DNA of 64,000 nucleotides from a candidate division KSB1 bacterium (GCA_016214895.1 JACRMR010000003.1:124001-188000); one strand, 5' to 3'. Positions 27,821 to 36,736 are shown, counted from the stretch's first letter. The notes: a model not told the origin generated them from the letters alone. Numbers and translations are program-made.

Positions 27821-29764
27821 ATGCTCAAGTACATCCTCCTGCTGCTCACGGTCACGACGTGCGCCAGCGCCGACGATCTCGACAGCGCGCTGCACGTCGT
27901 CGGCCTCACTCGCGCCGACTTCCGCGTCGATCCCGGCATCATGCTCACGCGTCCCGGTCAGCGCGGCAAGCTGCCCATCTTCGATCAGTGGTTCTCCGAT
28001 CCGCTCCGCATGCCGACCTATGAGCGTCATCTGCGTGACGCGTTGCTCAAGAGCGACGGCCGGCTCGATCCGCAATTCGCCGTCGCCGCCTCGCTGATTG
28101 CCTCGGGGACGCGCCGCGACCTGATTGGTCCCACCGCCGCCGATCGCTATCGGCAACTTGCCTCGATTCCGGACGCGCTGTCTTCCGCGCTTCACGCCAT
28201 CGATTCCACCGCGCGCGTTCCGCTCCTCGATGCGATCCCCGGCGAGCTGCAAACCTTCGTCGCCGCGAATCTGTTTGCCCTCGCCGACGCGATTCACTGG
28301 CGCGATATGGCGCTGCGCGACGTCGATGCGCAAGCCGCGCTCACACTACTCACCACCCCACTCGAATTTTCCGACCGCCATCCCGCCGCGCGCGAAGACA
28401 CGCTCTTTCCGCGAAGTTTCGCCCGCTACTATGCCGGCATGGAGCAGTTGGAAAAGCTCGACCTCGCGCTGCTCTGCGCCGCCGCGGATGATCTGTGCTC
28501 GATGGTCGATGCCACCGTCGCCGCGCTCGATTCAGTGTCCCTCCCCGCCAATTTGTCATTCATCTGCCGCACGCGGCACGGCGACACCATCCTCCGTGGC
28601 CGGAACGCGCCACCGGGCATCGCCGCCGACGAGCAACCGCTGTTCGCGCTCGGATTTCCCGGCAACAGCAACCATCACTTCGCCCTCCACTCCGGAATCA
28701 GCGTCGTAATCGATGTCTCCGGTAATGACCATTACACCGGCAGCGCCGGTGCCGGTCTGCTCGGCATCAGTATTCTCGCGGATCTGAGCGGCAATGACAC
28801 CTACACCTCCGGCGATTTCTACGCGCAGGGCTGCGGTCTCGGCGGTGTCGGTATTCTACTCGACCGCGCCGGCGACGACCATTACCATGCTCTCGGCGGC
28901 GCGCAGGGCTTCGCCAATTGCGGCGTCGGACTACTCTCCGATCTCCGCGGCAATGATACCTATCACAGCTTCAATTGCGCGCAAGGCTGCGGTCTCTTTC
29001 GCGGTGGCGGCCTGCTGACGGATTTCTCGGGAAACGACCGTTACATCGCCGACGATGATACCATTCTCTTCCCCAGTCCGCAATCCAAAGCACACAACGC
29101 GAGCATGTGTCAGGGCGCCGGCTACGGTGCGCGCCGCGACTATATCGACGCGCATTCCAGCGCGGGCGGCGTCGGCTTTCTGCTCGATGCCGCGGGCGAT
29201 GACGAATACGTCGGCGGCGTCTTCTGTCAGGCCGTGGGCTATTGGTACGCCATCGGCATTCTCGACGATCGCGCCGGCCACGATCGCTATCGCGGCGTGT
29301 GGTACACCCAATCCGCCACCGCGCACATGGGTGCCAGCCTGCTCGCGGATGGCGGCGGTGACGACGACTACACCGCGCTCATGACCATGAGCGGCGGCGC
29401 CGCGCACGATTTCTCCGTCAGCATCTTCATTGAGGAATCCGGCGCCGACGCCTATCATTACAAGGCCAACGCGCTCGGCAATTCGCTGAACAGCAGCGCG
29501 GCGCTCGCCGTCGATTTCTCCGGCGACGACATCATTGAAGTCGAATCCGGCGCCGGTCGCGCGCACAACGAATCCACGAGCGGCATCCGCTCCGCGGCCG
29601 GAACCTTCGGTGTGTTTGTCGATCTCGACGGCGCCGACCGCTACTCACAATCCTCCGGTACCGACAACGCCCATTGGGAATTTCGCGAACCGGTCTCCAC
29701 GCCGCGCCCGGTTATGCGCGCCTGTGGTTGGGATCGGCAATCCGGTCATCTCATCTGGAACTAA
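27821..29764 (+). CDS. Secreted GD-repeat protein of unknown function
   Basis: 647 residues from ATG 27821 (signal peptide MLKYILLLLTVTTCASA); no clear Shine-Dalgarno. Residues 20-270 are an alpha-helical region without recognised motif (HAIDSTARVPLLDAIPGEL). Residues about 280-630 are a repeat array with a period near 35-45: each repeat has a hydrophobic strand and then (G/N)-(D/N)-D-x-Y, as in DVSGNDHYTG, DLSGNDTYTS, DRAGDDHYHA, DAAGDDEYVG, DRAGHDRYRG, DGGGDDDYTA, DLDGADRYSQ, separated by glycine-rich stretches (GAQGFANCGVGLL). The acidic turns suggest Ca-binding beta-roll or solenoid structure, by analogy with RTX repeats though the motif differs. It is 14 bases upstream of an M28 peptidase, so the two are probably cotranscribed. 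Confidence 0.72.
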   Translation: MLKYILLLLTVTTCASADDLDSALHVVGLTRADFRVDPGIMLTRPGQRGKLPIFDQWFSDPLRMPTYERHLRDALLKSDGRLDPQFAVAASLIASGTRRDLIGPTAADRYRQLASIPDALSSALHAIDSTARVPLLDAIPGELQTFVAANLFALADAIHWRDMALRDVDAQAALTLLTTPLEFSDRHPAAREDTLFPRSFARYYAGMEQLEKLDLALLCAAADDLCSMVDATVAALDSVSLPANLSFICRTRHGDTILRGRNAPPGIAADEQPLFALGFPGNSNHHFALHSGISVVIDVSGNDHYTGSAGAGLLGISILADLSGNDTYTSGDFYAQGCGLGGVGILLDRAGDDHYHALGGAQGFANCGVGLLSDLRGNDTYHSFNCAQGCGLFRGGGLLTDFSGNDRYIADDDTILFPSPQSKAHNASMCQGAGYGARRDYIDAHSSAGGVGFLLDAAGDDEYVGGVFCQAVGYWYAIGILDDRAGHDRYRGVWYTQSATAHMGASLLADGGGDDDYTALMTMSGGAAHDFSVSIFIEESGADAYHYKANALGNSLNSSAALAVDFSGDDIIEVESGAGRAHNESTSGIRSAAGTFGVFVDLDGADRYSQSSGTDNAHWEFREPVSTPRPVMRACGWDRQSGHLIWN

Positions 29765-29778
29765 AGCGGAGCGCAACG

Positions 29779-31320
29779 ATGATTCGCCGAATGCTGCTGT
29801 GCCTGTTGCTCGCGCCCGCGGCGCATGCGCTGACTCCCTATGCGCCGCTGCCCGACATTCAGGCCCGCGTCGATCAGCTCAGCGCGGATACCCTGCTCGC
29901 CACCGTGTCCCGCCTCGACGGTTTCTATTCGCGACACACCTACAGCGACACGACGAGCGAGATCTACGGCATTGGCGCGGCGCTGCGTTGGGTCGAAGCC
30001 ACGGCGCGCGGCTACGATGCGCTCGGCCGCTTCACGTTTGAGAAATTCGCCTGGACTCAGCCGGGCCGTCCGACTCGTCACATTCTAATCGCGCGCGTTT
30101 CCGGAACCGCCGTTCCGCGCGGCAGATATCTCATCGGCGGTCACCTCGATTCCCGTACCGTCACTATCAACGACACCGGTCGCGCGCCCGGCGCCGACGA
30201 TAACGCGAGTTCCTGCGCCGCGCTCTTGGAGTTGTTGCGCATCCTGCCCGACACCATACAGCACGATCTCGAAGTCATCTGGTTCACCGGCGAGGAGCAG
30301 GGCCTGTGGGGCAGCGCGGCGTATGCGGACCACCTCGCGGCGAGCGGCGCGCGTGTTGACGGGGTCGTCGCCATGGACATGATCTCGCACATCACCTTGC
30401 CCGGCGGGCAGGTCGATTCGACCTCGTGTCGCCTGTATGCGCAGGGGCTGACCTCGCAGGGCGGTTCGTCGAGTGTCTCGCGCGTCTGGCAGCGCAGCTT
30501 TCATTGGAGCGCCGACGACTACGTGCCGGAGTTCAACTTTGCGGTCAACGCAGCCACCGATCGCCCCGGTCGCGGCAGCGATCACATCAGCTTCTCCGAA
30601 GCGGGCTATCCGGCCCTGCGTGTGATCGAGCGCAACGAGGACTTGGCGTTTCAGCACAATGCGAACGACCTGACGCAGTATGTCTCGCCGGGATATGCGC
30701 GGAAGGTTTCCGCGCTCACGCTGGCCGGGTTGCTGAATGCCCTGCTCGCTCCCCTGCGCCCGCCGCCGCCGCGTGTCGAAGTCCCCGTGGACATGCTCGG
30801 GATCTTTGTCGCGGATACGGTCGCGCTGCCCGACGGCGGCGACTTCTTCCTCGCCATTCGCGGCTACTATTCCGCGACCTGGGATACCGTCATCAACCTC
30901 GGCGGCGATCGCTTCTATCCGTTTGACTGGGGGACGCCCGGTGAATTGTACGGCTTCGCCCTTGCGCGCTCCGATGCTCAGGGTCATGTCTCCCCCTTCT
31001 CGGGCGAAGTCGTGAGCGAAGATGTGGAGGCCGCCAACCGCCGCGCACGACCGGTGCTGCCGGCGAATTCGATCATCGCCTCGCCCAATCCGTTCAATGA
31101 TGAACTGCGGTTGGAGATTCAGCTCACCCAGTCCGGCCCCGTCGAGTTACGCATTTTCGATCTCCTCGGCCGCGAGGTTGCGCTGCTCGCCGGCGGCTAT
31201 CGCGCGTCCGGCGCATTCACCGTATTCTGGGAACCGCATGATGCCGCCACCGGAATATACGTCGTGAACTTGCGCACCCCATCTCAATCGCTCTCGCACA
31301 AGCTCCTCTATCTGCGCTGA
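29779..31320 (+). CDS. Secreted M28-family zinc aminopeptidase with type IX-like sorting domain
   Basis: 513 residues. ATG 29779 has GGAG seven bases upstream and a signal peptide (MIRRMLLCLLLAPAAHA). The M28 core has all expected zinc and catalytic residues: His122 in GGHLDSRT, bridging Asp140 in GADDNASS, catalytic Glu172 and ligand Glu173 in FTGEEQGLWGS, Asp200 in AMDMIS and His269 in GSDHISFSEAGYPAL. It should release N-terminal residues from peptides outside the cell. After about residue 330 comes an Fn3-like segment and the last 80 residues form a sorting domain (IIASPNPFNDELRLEI, LRIFDLLGREVALL, GIYVVNLRTP, end HKLLYLR). Cotranscribed with the preceding GD-repeat gene. Confidence 0.9.
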   Translation: MIRRMLLCLLLAPAAHALTPYAPLPDIQARVDQLSADTLLATVSRLDGFYSRHTYSDTTSEIYGIGAALRWVEATARGYDALGRFTFEKFAWTQPGRPTRHILIARVSGTAVPRGRYLIGGHLDSRTVTINDTGRAPGADDNASSCAALLELLRILPDTIQHDLEVIWFTGEEQGLWGSAAYADHLAASGARVDGVVAMDMISHITLPGGQVDSTSCRLYAQGLTSQGGSSSVSRVWQRSFHWSADDYVPEFNFAVNAATDRPGRGSDHISFSEAGYPALRVIERNEDLAFQHNANDLTQYVSPGYARKVSALTLAGLLNALLAPLRPPPPRVEVPVDMLGIFVADTVALPDGGDFFLAIRGYYSATWDTVINLGGDRFYPFDWGTPGELYGFALARSDAQGHVSPFSGEVVSEDVEAANRRARPVLPANSIIASPNPFNDELRLEIQLTQSGPVELRIFDLLGREVALLAGGYRASGAFTVFWEPHDAATGIYVVNLRTPSQSLSHKLLYLR

Positions 31321-31330
31321 TCTTTCACCC

Positions 31331-31700
31331 CGAATCGGGTCCTTCCCCCATTCCATGGGGGAAGTTAGATGGGGGTCGGATTCCCATGCCGCGCCGGGAT
31401 TCCCCCCACTTCCGCCGCGCAGGGATTCCTTCCCTGCCGGAATTTCGCTCAGCCACGAGTTCGGAGTTCACCGTCAATCCTGTCCGCACCCCGTCCCCCC
31501 TTCCAAGGGGGGACCATAGGGGGGTTCTTTCTTCGCCGCGGCAGGTATCTTCCGCCGCGCCGGGATTCCTTCCCTGCCGGAATTTCGCTCAGCCACGAGT
31601 TCGGAGTTCACCGTCAATCCTGTCCGCACCCCGTCCCCCCTTCCAAGGGGGGACTACAGGGGGGTTCTTTCTTCGCCGCGGCAGGTGTCTCCACCTACCC
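31331..31700 (+). repeat. Intergenic cluster with a tandem 140-bp composite cassette
   Basis: Starts with an H10 variant near 31331-31379. The composite 31411-31550 is repeated at 31551-31690 with a 140-bp period and again at 32998-33137. One cassette consists of H1, a linker CAGCCACGAGTTCGGAGTTC, H11 (CCCCCCTTCCAAGGGGGG) and H2. Two cassettes lie before and one after the metallophosphoesterase gene. No gene is within this gap; 31710-31740 is an AT-rich TTTCAAGTTTCACGTTTC tract before the next start. Confidence 0.9.
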
Positions 31701-31753
31701 GGAATCGGCTTTCAAGTTTCACGTTTCAAGTTTAGACTTCCAACTCCGCCTCT

Positions 31754-32974
31754 GTGATCACCTTCATCGCCGTCGCGCTTTCGATTTCCGGTCTGATTCA
31801 CTGGTTTCTGTACGCACGTTTTGTTGCCGCGTTTGGCATTACCGCGCCGCAACTGCTGTGGCTGTTGCGCGGCGTTGCGACGCTGCTTGCGGTCTCCTAC
31901 CTCATCGCGCGCAATCTCGAATACTCCGGCGCGCCGTGGCAATTGGTCACGACCGCGCACTGGATTTCCTGCGTGTGGCTGGGCTTCATGCTGCAGTTCT
32001 TCTGGATGGGACTGACCGGCATGCTGGTCAAAGCCGGGCTGGTCATGACCGGCGAGTGGGCGCGCATGGGCCCCCTCAATCAGGCCGCGCTGGGTCGCAA
32101 TGTCGGCCTGCTGGCGATTGCGGCGGCGACGCTGCTCTGTGGTTATGCGCTCTGGCGCGCGGCGGCCCCGGCGGAGCTTGTGCGCTTCAAGGTTCCGGTG
32201 AAAAGCATCACCGACGAACTGCGCAAGCTGAAGATCGTGCTCGTCAGCGACCTGCACGCGGGAATTCTGGTCAACGAGCGACAGCTCAACCGCATGGTTG
32301 AGCAGGTGAACTCGCTGAAGCCCGACGTGATTCTGATTCCCGGCGACATCATCGATGCTCCGGCCCGGCTGCTCGGAAATCTACCGCCGTATTTTGCGCG
32401 ACTGACGGCCCCGCTCGGCGTGTTCGGGACCACGGGCAACCACGAATACTACATCGGGCTCGGCGGCGCGCTCGACTTGCTGGCGCGCAGCAACGTCACC
32501 GTGCTCATGAATTCGCAGGTCGAATTGCCGAACGGCTTGCTGATCGCCGGAATTGAAGATCGCACCGCGGGCCAGATGGGGCTGCCGCGTCCTCCGGTGG
32601 AACAGGTGCTCGGACCGCGCGCCAAAGCACTGCCGACCATTTTGCTCGATCATACACCCGGCACCGCCGAAGTCAATCGCGCGACACAAGCGGGCGCGGA
32701 TCTCGTCGTCAGCGGTCACACGCACGGCGGCCAGATGTGGCCGTTCAACTATCTCGTCAAGCGTGCGTTTCCCTATCTTCACGGCCTGTACCCCACGCCC
32801 GGCGGCAACGTGATCACGACCTGCGGGATCGGCTACTGGGGTCCGCCGATGCGTCTCGGCGCTTCGCCGGAGATCGTCATCATCAGCTTGACCGGCATGG
32901 ACGAGAGCTATGAGAACCCGCCCAATCCCGGCGTCGTCAAACCTTCTCGCGAAAGCGAAGTTGACGAGCGCTAA
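31754..32974 (+). CDS. Membrane-anchored metallophosphoesterase (YaeI/LpxG-like)
   Basis: 406 residues, GTG start. Residues 1-135 contain four likely membrane helices (about 3-20, 33-51, 68-92, 113-133). The C-terminal domain is a calcineurin-type phosphoesterase with all blocks: SDLHAG (Asp166, His168), PGDIID (Asp198), GTTGNHEYY (Asn229, His230) and SGHTHGGQ (His322, His324). Proteins with this layout include YaeI/YkuE-like enzymes and the UDP-2,3-diacylglucosamine hydrolases of the LpxG type; a lipid or cell-wall substrate at the cytoplasmic membrane is likely but not shown. No ribosome site is visible at the GTG, so a nearby alternative start is possible. The gene is flanked on both sides by the same 140-bp repeat cassette. 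Confidence 0.86.
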   Translation: MITFIAVALSISGLIHWFLYARFVAAFGITAPQLLWLLRGVATLLAVSYLIARNLEYSGAPWQLVTTAHWISCVWLGFMLQFFWMGLTGMLVKAGLVMTGEWARMGPLNQAALGRNVGLLAIAAATLLCGYALWRAAAPAELVRFKVPVKSITDELRKLKIVLVSDLHAGILVNERQLNRMVEQVNSLKPDVILIPGDIIDAPARLLGNLPPYFARLTAPLGVFGTTGNHEYYIGLGGALDLLARSNVTVLMNSQVELPNGLLIAGIEDRTAGQMGLPRPPVEQVLGPRAKALPTILLDHTPGTAEVNRATQAGADLVVSGHTHGGQMWPFNYLVKRAFPYLHGLYPTPGGNVITTCGIGYWGPPMRLGASPEIVIISLTGMDESYENPPNPGVVKPSRESEVDER

Positions 32975-32975
32975 G

Positions 32976-33310
32976 CCTTCGCCGCGGCAGGTGTCTTCCG
33001 CCGAGCAGGGATTCCCTCCCTGCCGGAATTTCGCTCAGCCACGAGTTCGGAGTTCACCGTCAATCCTGTCCGCACCCCGTCCCCCCTTCCAAGGGGGGAC
33101 TATAGGGGGGTTCTTTCTTCGCTGCGGCAGGTGTCTCCACCTGCCCAGAATCGGATCGGGTTCTTCCCCCATTTCATGGGGGAAGTTAGATGGGGGTCCT
33201 TGCCGCGCCGGGATTCCATTCTTTCTTCGCCGCGGCAGGTGTCTCCACCTGCCCGGCATCGGAATCCGGCCCCGCCGCGGCACATGCTTGAGCCGTTGAC
33301 GTGCTCCGCT
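32976..33310 (+). repeat. Intergenic hairpin cluster: composite cassette, H10, H1 remnant, H2, H5-like
   Basis: Contains copy 3 of the 140-bp cassette (32998-33137), an H10 variant with CCCCCATTTCATGGGGG near 33158-33200, a half-lost H1 (GCCGCGCCGGGATTCC), H2 near 33226-33260 and an H5-like pair (GGCACATGCTTGAGCC ... GACGTGCTCCGCTCG). 33320-33345 is the TTTCACGTGTCACGTTTTAA tract. No gene is seen. Confidence 0.87.
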
Positions 33311-33375
33311 CGACTTCGGCTTTCACGTGTCACGTTTTAACCCCGCTTAGCCGTATTCCTCACCATCGTCGTTCC

Positions 33376-34119
33376 ATGTCTCGTTGCCTGCTCCTCGAAC
33401 TGCTGATCGCCGCACTTTTGCTTGGCTCCTGCGACAGGTCGAGCGACGAGCAGCCGGATCCGATTCCGGCCGGCCACGCCCGCGTGATGGGTGTGGTAAC
33501 CGACGAAGCGGACGGTCAGCCGCTGATCGACGTCGCTTTCCATGTTGTGTACCGGATCGACTCCGGAGCTCCGGCGCGGGAGTCCCGTAACCCGCCGACG
33601 CTCGATGAAGACCCGCAACTCTCGCAGAACTTCCCGAATCCGTACGCGGACACGACCCGCGTGGCCTTCGATCTTGCGGTTCCCATGGACGTCCACCTCT
33701 GGGTCACGGCGCACGACGCGGATTCGGTGGTCTGGGATCTGGGCGAATTCACCCTCGTCGCGGGGCACCATGCGATTCCCGTTGCCAACAGCGCGTTGGC
33801 GAACCTCATCTACGATTTTCACCTGCGCGCCGGACCGGTTACGAGCCGCATTGTCATGCTCAAGAACACGCCCAACGACGGCCGTTTGCGCGCGGCTCGA
33901 CCGCTCGCTGTCTCGGCGTCCGACGGCAGCTTCGCGCTGAATGTCGCCGTCGGACAAACCATCGCGCTCGTCGATGACCAATCCCATTCGCTGGGAAACA
34001 CCACATTGCGGATTATCGAGCTCGTCGCGATCAAGGCCGGGTATCGTTCGGAGTCCATCACGCAGAATCTCGATCCCGGTGTCCGGCGTGAGGTTTCAAT
34101 TCAAATGCAAAGGGAGTAA
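33376..34119 (+). CDS. Lipoprotein: carboxypeptidase-regulatory-like domain split by a sorting-domain-like module
   Basis: 247 residues. ATG 33376 opens a lipoprotein signal with lipobox L-G-S-C (Cys19). Residues about 38-58 (ARVMGVVTDEADGQPLIDVA) are the first strands of a CarboxypepD_reg beta-sandwich, and the matching last strands appear only at about 185-247 (SASDGSFALNVAVGQTIAL ... VAIKAGYRSESI ... REVSIQM). Between them (about 75-180) is a segment resembling a C-terminal sorting domain: LSQNFPNPYADTTRVAFDL and a strand pattern ending IYDFHLRAGPVTSRIVMLK. This suggests insertion of one fold into a loop of another. The next gene has the same architecture 5 bp downstream. Function unknown; location is probably the outer membrane. 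Confidence 0.78.
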   Translation: MSRCLLLELLIAALLLGSCDRSSDEQPDPIPAGHARVMGVVTDEADGQPLIDVAFHVVYRIDSGAPARESRNPPTLDEDPQLSQNFPNPYADTTRVAFDLAVPMDVHLWVTAHDADSVVWDLGEFTLVAGHHAIPVANSALANLIYDFHLRAGPVTSRIVMLKNTPNDGRLRAARPLAVSASDGSFALNVAVGQTIALVDDQSHSLGNTTLRIIELVAIKAGYRSESITQNLDPGVRREVSIQMQRE

Positions 34120-34124
34120 GTGGA

Positions 34125-35315
34125 ATGCGCAAGTTGTACAAGCAGCTCGGGTGGTATGTCACGATCGTGCCGCTGGTCCTAACGGTACTGCAGCTGGTGA
34201 GCTGTCGGGAGAAGGACGAAGAAGGGGACACCGGCGGACCGGCGGCGATTCCCCCGGCCCTCGCGCGGATTCACGGCGTGATCTCCGATTCCAGCGGCGT
34301 ACCGCTTTCGGACGCGACGCTGCGCGTGTATTATCCGCTGACGCAGGGCGGCGCCCTGTCGGAGCCGCTGTTTCCGTCCGCGGCGATTTTCTATACGGAA
34401 CAAGTGCTGACCACGCAGTGTGACAATTCGATTCCGCTCTCCGACGGAATACTCGTCAAAATCTTTTGGGACGCTAACGGCAACGGCGCCGATGCCGCCG
34501 ACCTTCAGCCGCCGATCTGTCCGAACGCGCCGTCGTGCGAAGGCGACGGCCCCGGCTATGTGAACATCAACGAGCTTCCCATCAACGGCGAGCGCCTCGC
34601 AGGTTTGGATCCCGGCACATTTTACGCGGAAGACGTCTTCAACACGACGATGGACGAATTCGTGCCCAATCTCTTCTATGGCCGCATCTATTGCGCCGAC
34701 GGCGACGTGCTGTGGACCAGTCGGGTGATCGACCTGCCCGGCGGTCCCAGCGAGCAGCGCATGGTATTCGATGAGTGCAATCACGACTGCAACGGCGCGC
34801 CGGAGATTCCGCAATGGTCGCTGGGTCAGGCCTATCCCAATCCGGCGACGACCAGCGCCACGATTCTTTACAGCCTGCGTGAAGCCGCCAGCACGCTGCT
34901 CACGTTCGGGCTGTCGGGCAGCGGTCGCGCGGATACACTGGTGGACGGGACGCAGGCGGCGGGTTCGCGGACGCTTGACGTATCGTTCTCCGGCCGTGCC
35001 AACGGACTCTATCGCTACGCTCTCCGCGCGGGCGACTACTCGAACAGCGGCACGGTAATCTACAACATCGCCGACCGCAACGCGATGCATGCGCAGCCCG
35101 CGCTGGCGACGTCGGACAATAACGGCGCATATACCTTCGACTGTGCGGCGGGCGAGCTCCTCTCCCTGCGCGACACGCAGAACGGGCCGACCGGTGTGGC
35201 AACCTTGACGCAGGTTCGGGTCACGGCCACGCGCACCGGTTTTCAGGATACCGACACGACGATCGCGATTGCCAGTTCGCAGGACATCGAGCTGAATCTG
35301 CGTCTCCGTCCATAG
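34125..35315 (+). CDS. Lipoprotein paralogue with the same split domain architecture
   Basis: 396 residues; GGGAG lies upstream of ATG 34125. The N-terminal signal ends in lipobox L-V-S-C near residue 27. Residues about 47-65 (ARIHGVISDSSGVPLSDATL) begin a CarboxypepD_reg sandwich that resumes at about 325 (TSDNNGAYTFDCAAGELLSL ... VTATRTGFQDTDTTIAI ... DIELNLRL). The insert holds a cysteine-containing region (QPPICPNAPSC, CNHDC) and then a sorting-domain-like module: WSLGQAYPNPATTSATILYS, followed by NGLYRYALRAGDYSNSGTVI. It follows 33376-34119 by 5 bp in one operon and ends at a strong terminator. The pair could be surface lipoproteins acting together; no biochemical role can be named. Confidence 0.78.
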   Translation: MRKLYKQLGWYVTIVPLVLTVLQLVSCREKDEEGDTGGPAAIPPALARIHGVISDSSGVPLSDATLRVYYPLTQGGALSEPLFPSAAIFYTEQVLTTQCDNSIPLSDGILVKIFWDANGNGADAADLQPPICPNAPSCEGDGPGYVNINELPINGERLAGLDPGTFYAEDVFNTTMDEFVPNLFYGRIYCADGDVLWTSRVIDLPGGPSEQRMVFDECNHDCNGAPEIPQWSLGQAYPNPATTSATILYSLREAASTLLTFGLSGSGRADTLVDGTQAAGSRTLDVSFSGRANGLYRYALRAGDYSNSGTVIYNIADRNAMHAQPALATSDNNGAYTFDCAAGELLSLRDTQNGPTGVATLTQVRVTATRTGFQDTDTTIAIASSQDIELNLRLRP

Positions 35316-35340
35316 TAGTTGGCGAAACAAAAAAGACAAC

Positions 35341-35364
35341 GGGGTCAGCCGCTCGGCTGACCCC
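35341..35364. terminator. Bidirectional intrinsic terminator
   Basis: Stem GGGGTCAGCC (35341-35350), loop GCTC, complement GGCTGACCCC (35355-35364), followed by ATTTTCATTT and preceded by CAAAAAAG. It therefore serves the lipoprotein operon and also the opposing transporter gene. Confidence 0.85.
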
Positions 35365-35373
35365 ATTTTCATT

Positions 35374-35410
35374 TCCGCCGAGCGGGGACTGTGTCCCCGC
35401 CGGAATCCCA
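35374..35410 (+). repeat. Perfect H7 framed hairpin
   Basis: GCGGGGACTGTGTCCCCGC with 5' frame CCGCCGA and 3' frame CGGAATCC, located just downstream of the terminator. A one-base-damaged copy is at 11779-11808. Confidence 0.85.
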
Positions 35411-35419
35411 CGCACCGGC

Positions 35420-36736
35420 TCACTTCGCCGCGGCCTCCATCCGTTCGGCTTCGTCGATGGTTCCGTGAATCCGCTTAAGCAGCAGCATCAACACGCCGAA
35501 CGCGATGAGCGACGCGACGACCAGCAGCAGGAAGAACGTGCTGTGGGCCATCTTATCCCAGCCGACGCCGACCTGTCCGGACAGCCAGCCGCCAATCGCG
35601 GTCGAGGCAAACCACGCGCCCATCAGCATCCCCTGCTTATGCGGCGGCGCGAGTCTGGAGACCAGCGAGAGTCCCATCGGTGACAGGCACAATTCGGCGA
35701 ACGTAATCATGGCATAGGTGCTGACGAGCCAGCCCACATTTACGCGTCCGGTATCGCCGCCGACGAACCCTGCCGTGGTCATGATCAGATAGGCCGCGGC
35801 GGTGAGCAGCATGCCGATCGCAATTTTTGACGCGGTGGCGGGTTCCCGCTTGCGATCGCGCAGGAACGTCCAGAACCGCACCAGGAGCGGTGTGAACAGC
35901 AGAATGAAGAACGGATTAATGGACTGGAAGATCTCCGGCGAAATACTGGTATCGGTATTATCGCGCGCCCAGAACGTGAGTGTGTAGCCGTTCTGATCGA
36001 AGGCGATCCAGAACACGATCACCACGGCGAAGATCAGCATCAGGGCGGTGACGCGCTCGCGCTCCTGCTTCGGCGTGAGCTGAATACCGTGCTTGCGGAC
36101 CTGCGTCGCTTTGGTGCCCGGGGTGATGTCGCCGGCGATGATATGCCGCTTGAAGCCGATGAAGATCGCGAGCGAGATGATCATCCCGATCCCCGCCGCG
36201 CCAAACGCATAGTGCCAGCCGAAGTTATTGCGCAAATAGGCTGCCACCAGCGGCGAGGCCAGCGCGCCGAGGTTGATGCCCATGTAGAAAATGTTGTAGG
36301 CATCGTCGCGCTTCTCCGGCATGTCATGATAGAGGTTGCCGAGGATCGTGGAGATATTCGGCTTGAACATGCCGTTGCCGATGATCAGGCAGATCAGTCC
36401 GGCGAAGAAGGTGGGCAAGGGCGAGAACGCCAGCAGCAGATGGCCGAGTCCCATCACGACGCCGCCGATCAGAATCGCTTTGCGGAAGCCGGTGAAGCGG
36501 TCCGCGATCCAGCCGCCGATCAGCGGCGTGAAATAGACCAGCCCGATATAGCCGCCGTAGATTTGGCCGACGATGTCATTGGAGAAGCCGAGGCTCTCGT
36601 CCATATAAAGCGTCAGGATCGAGAGCATGCAGTAGAAGCTGAACCGCTCCCACATTTCGGTAAAGAACAGCACCGGCAATCCCGCCGGATGCTTACGATG
36701 GACAGGGTGTGTGGTCATGGGCGAAGGGGAGTTCAT
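35420..36736 (-). CDS. POT/PTR2-family proton-coupled peptide transporter
   Basis: 438 residues; twelve membrane helices are expected and at least eleven hydrophobic stretches can be read. The family signature FFTEMWERFSFYCMLSIL (residues about 24-41, the E-x-x-E-R-F proton-coupling motif) and the second PTR2 signature region FKPNISTILGNLY ... RDDAYNIFYMGINLGAL are intact. Such symporters import di- and tripeptides with protons across the inner membrane, which fits a cell that exports many proteases. Start at 36736 or at the internal ATG 36718; neither has a clear ribosome site. Upstream, only 8 bp away, begins the 11-copy H4 array, so promoter activity must lie within or beyond the array. 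Confidence 0.92.
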   Translation of the reverse strand: MNSPSPMTTHPVHRKHPAGLPVLFFTEMWERFSFYCMLSILTLYMDESLGFSNDIVGQIYGGYIGLVYFTPLIGGWIADRFTGFRKAILIGGVVMGLGHLLLAFSPLPTFFAGLICLIIGNGMFKPNISTILGNLYHDMPEKRDDAYNIFYMGINLGALASPLVAAYLRNNFGWHYAFGAAGIGMIISLAIFIGFKRHIIAGDITPGTKATQVRKHGIQLTPKQERERVTALMLIFAVVIVFWIAFDQNGYTLTFWARDNTDTSISPEIFQSINPFFILLFTPLLVRFWTFLRDRKREPATASKIAIGMLLTAAAYLIMTTAGFVGGDTGRVNVGWLVSTYAMITFAELCLSPMGLSLVSRLAPPHKQGMLMGAWFASTAIGGWLSGQVGVGWDKMAHSTFFLLLVVASLIAFGVLMLLLKRIHGTIDEAERMEAAAK

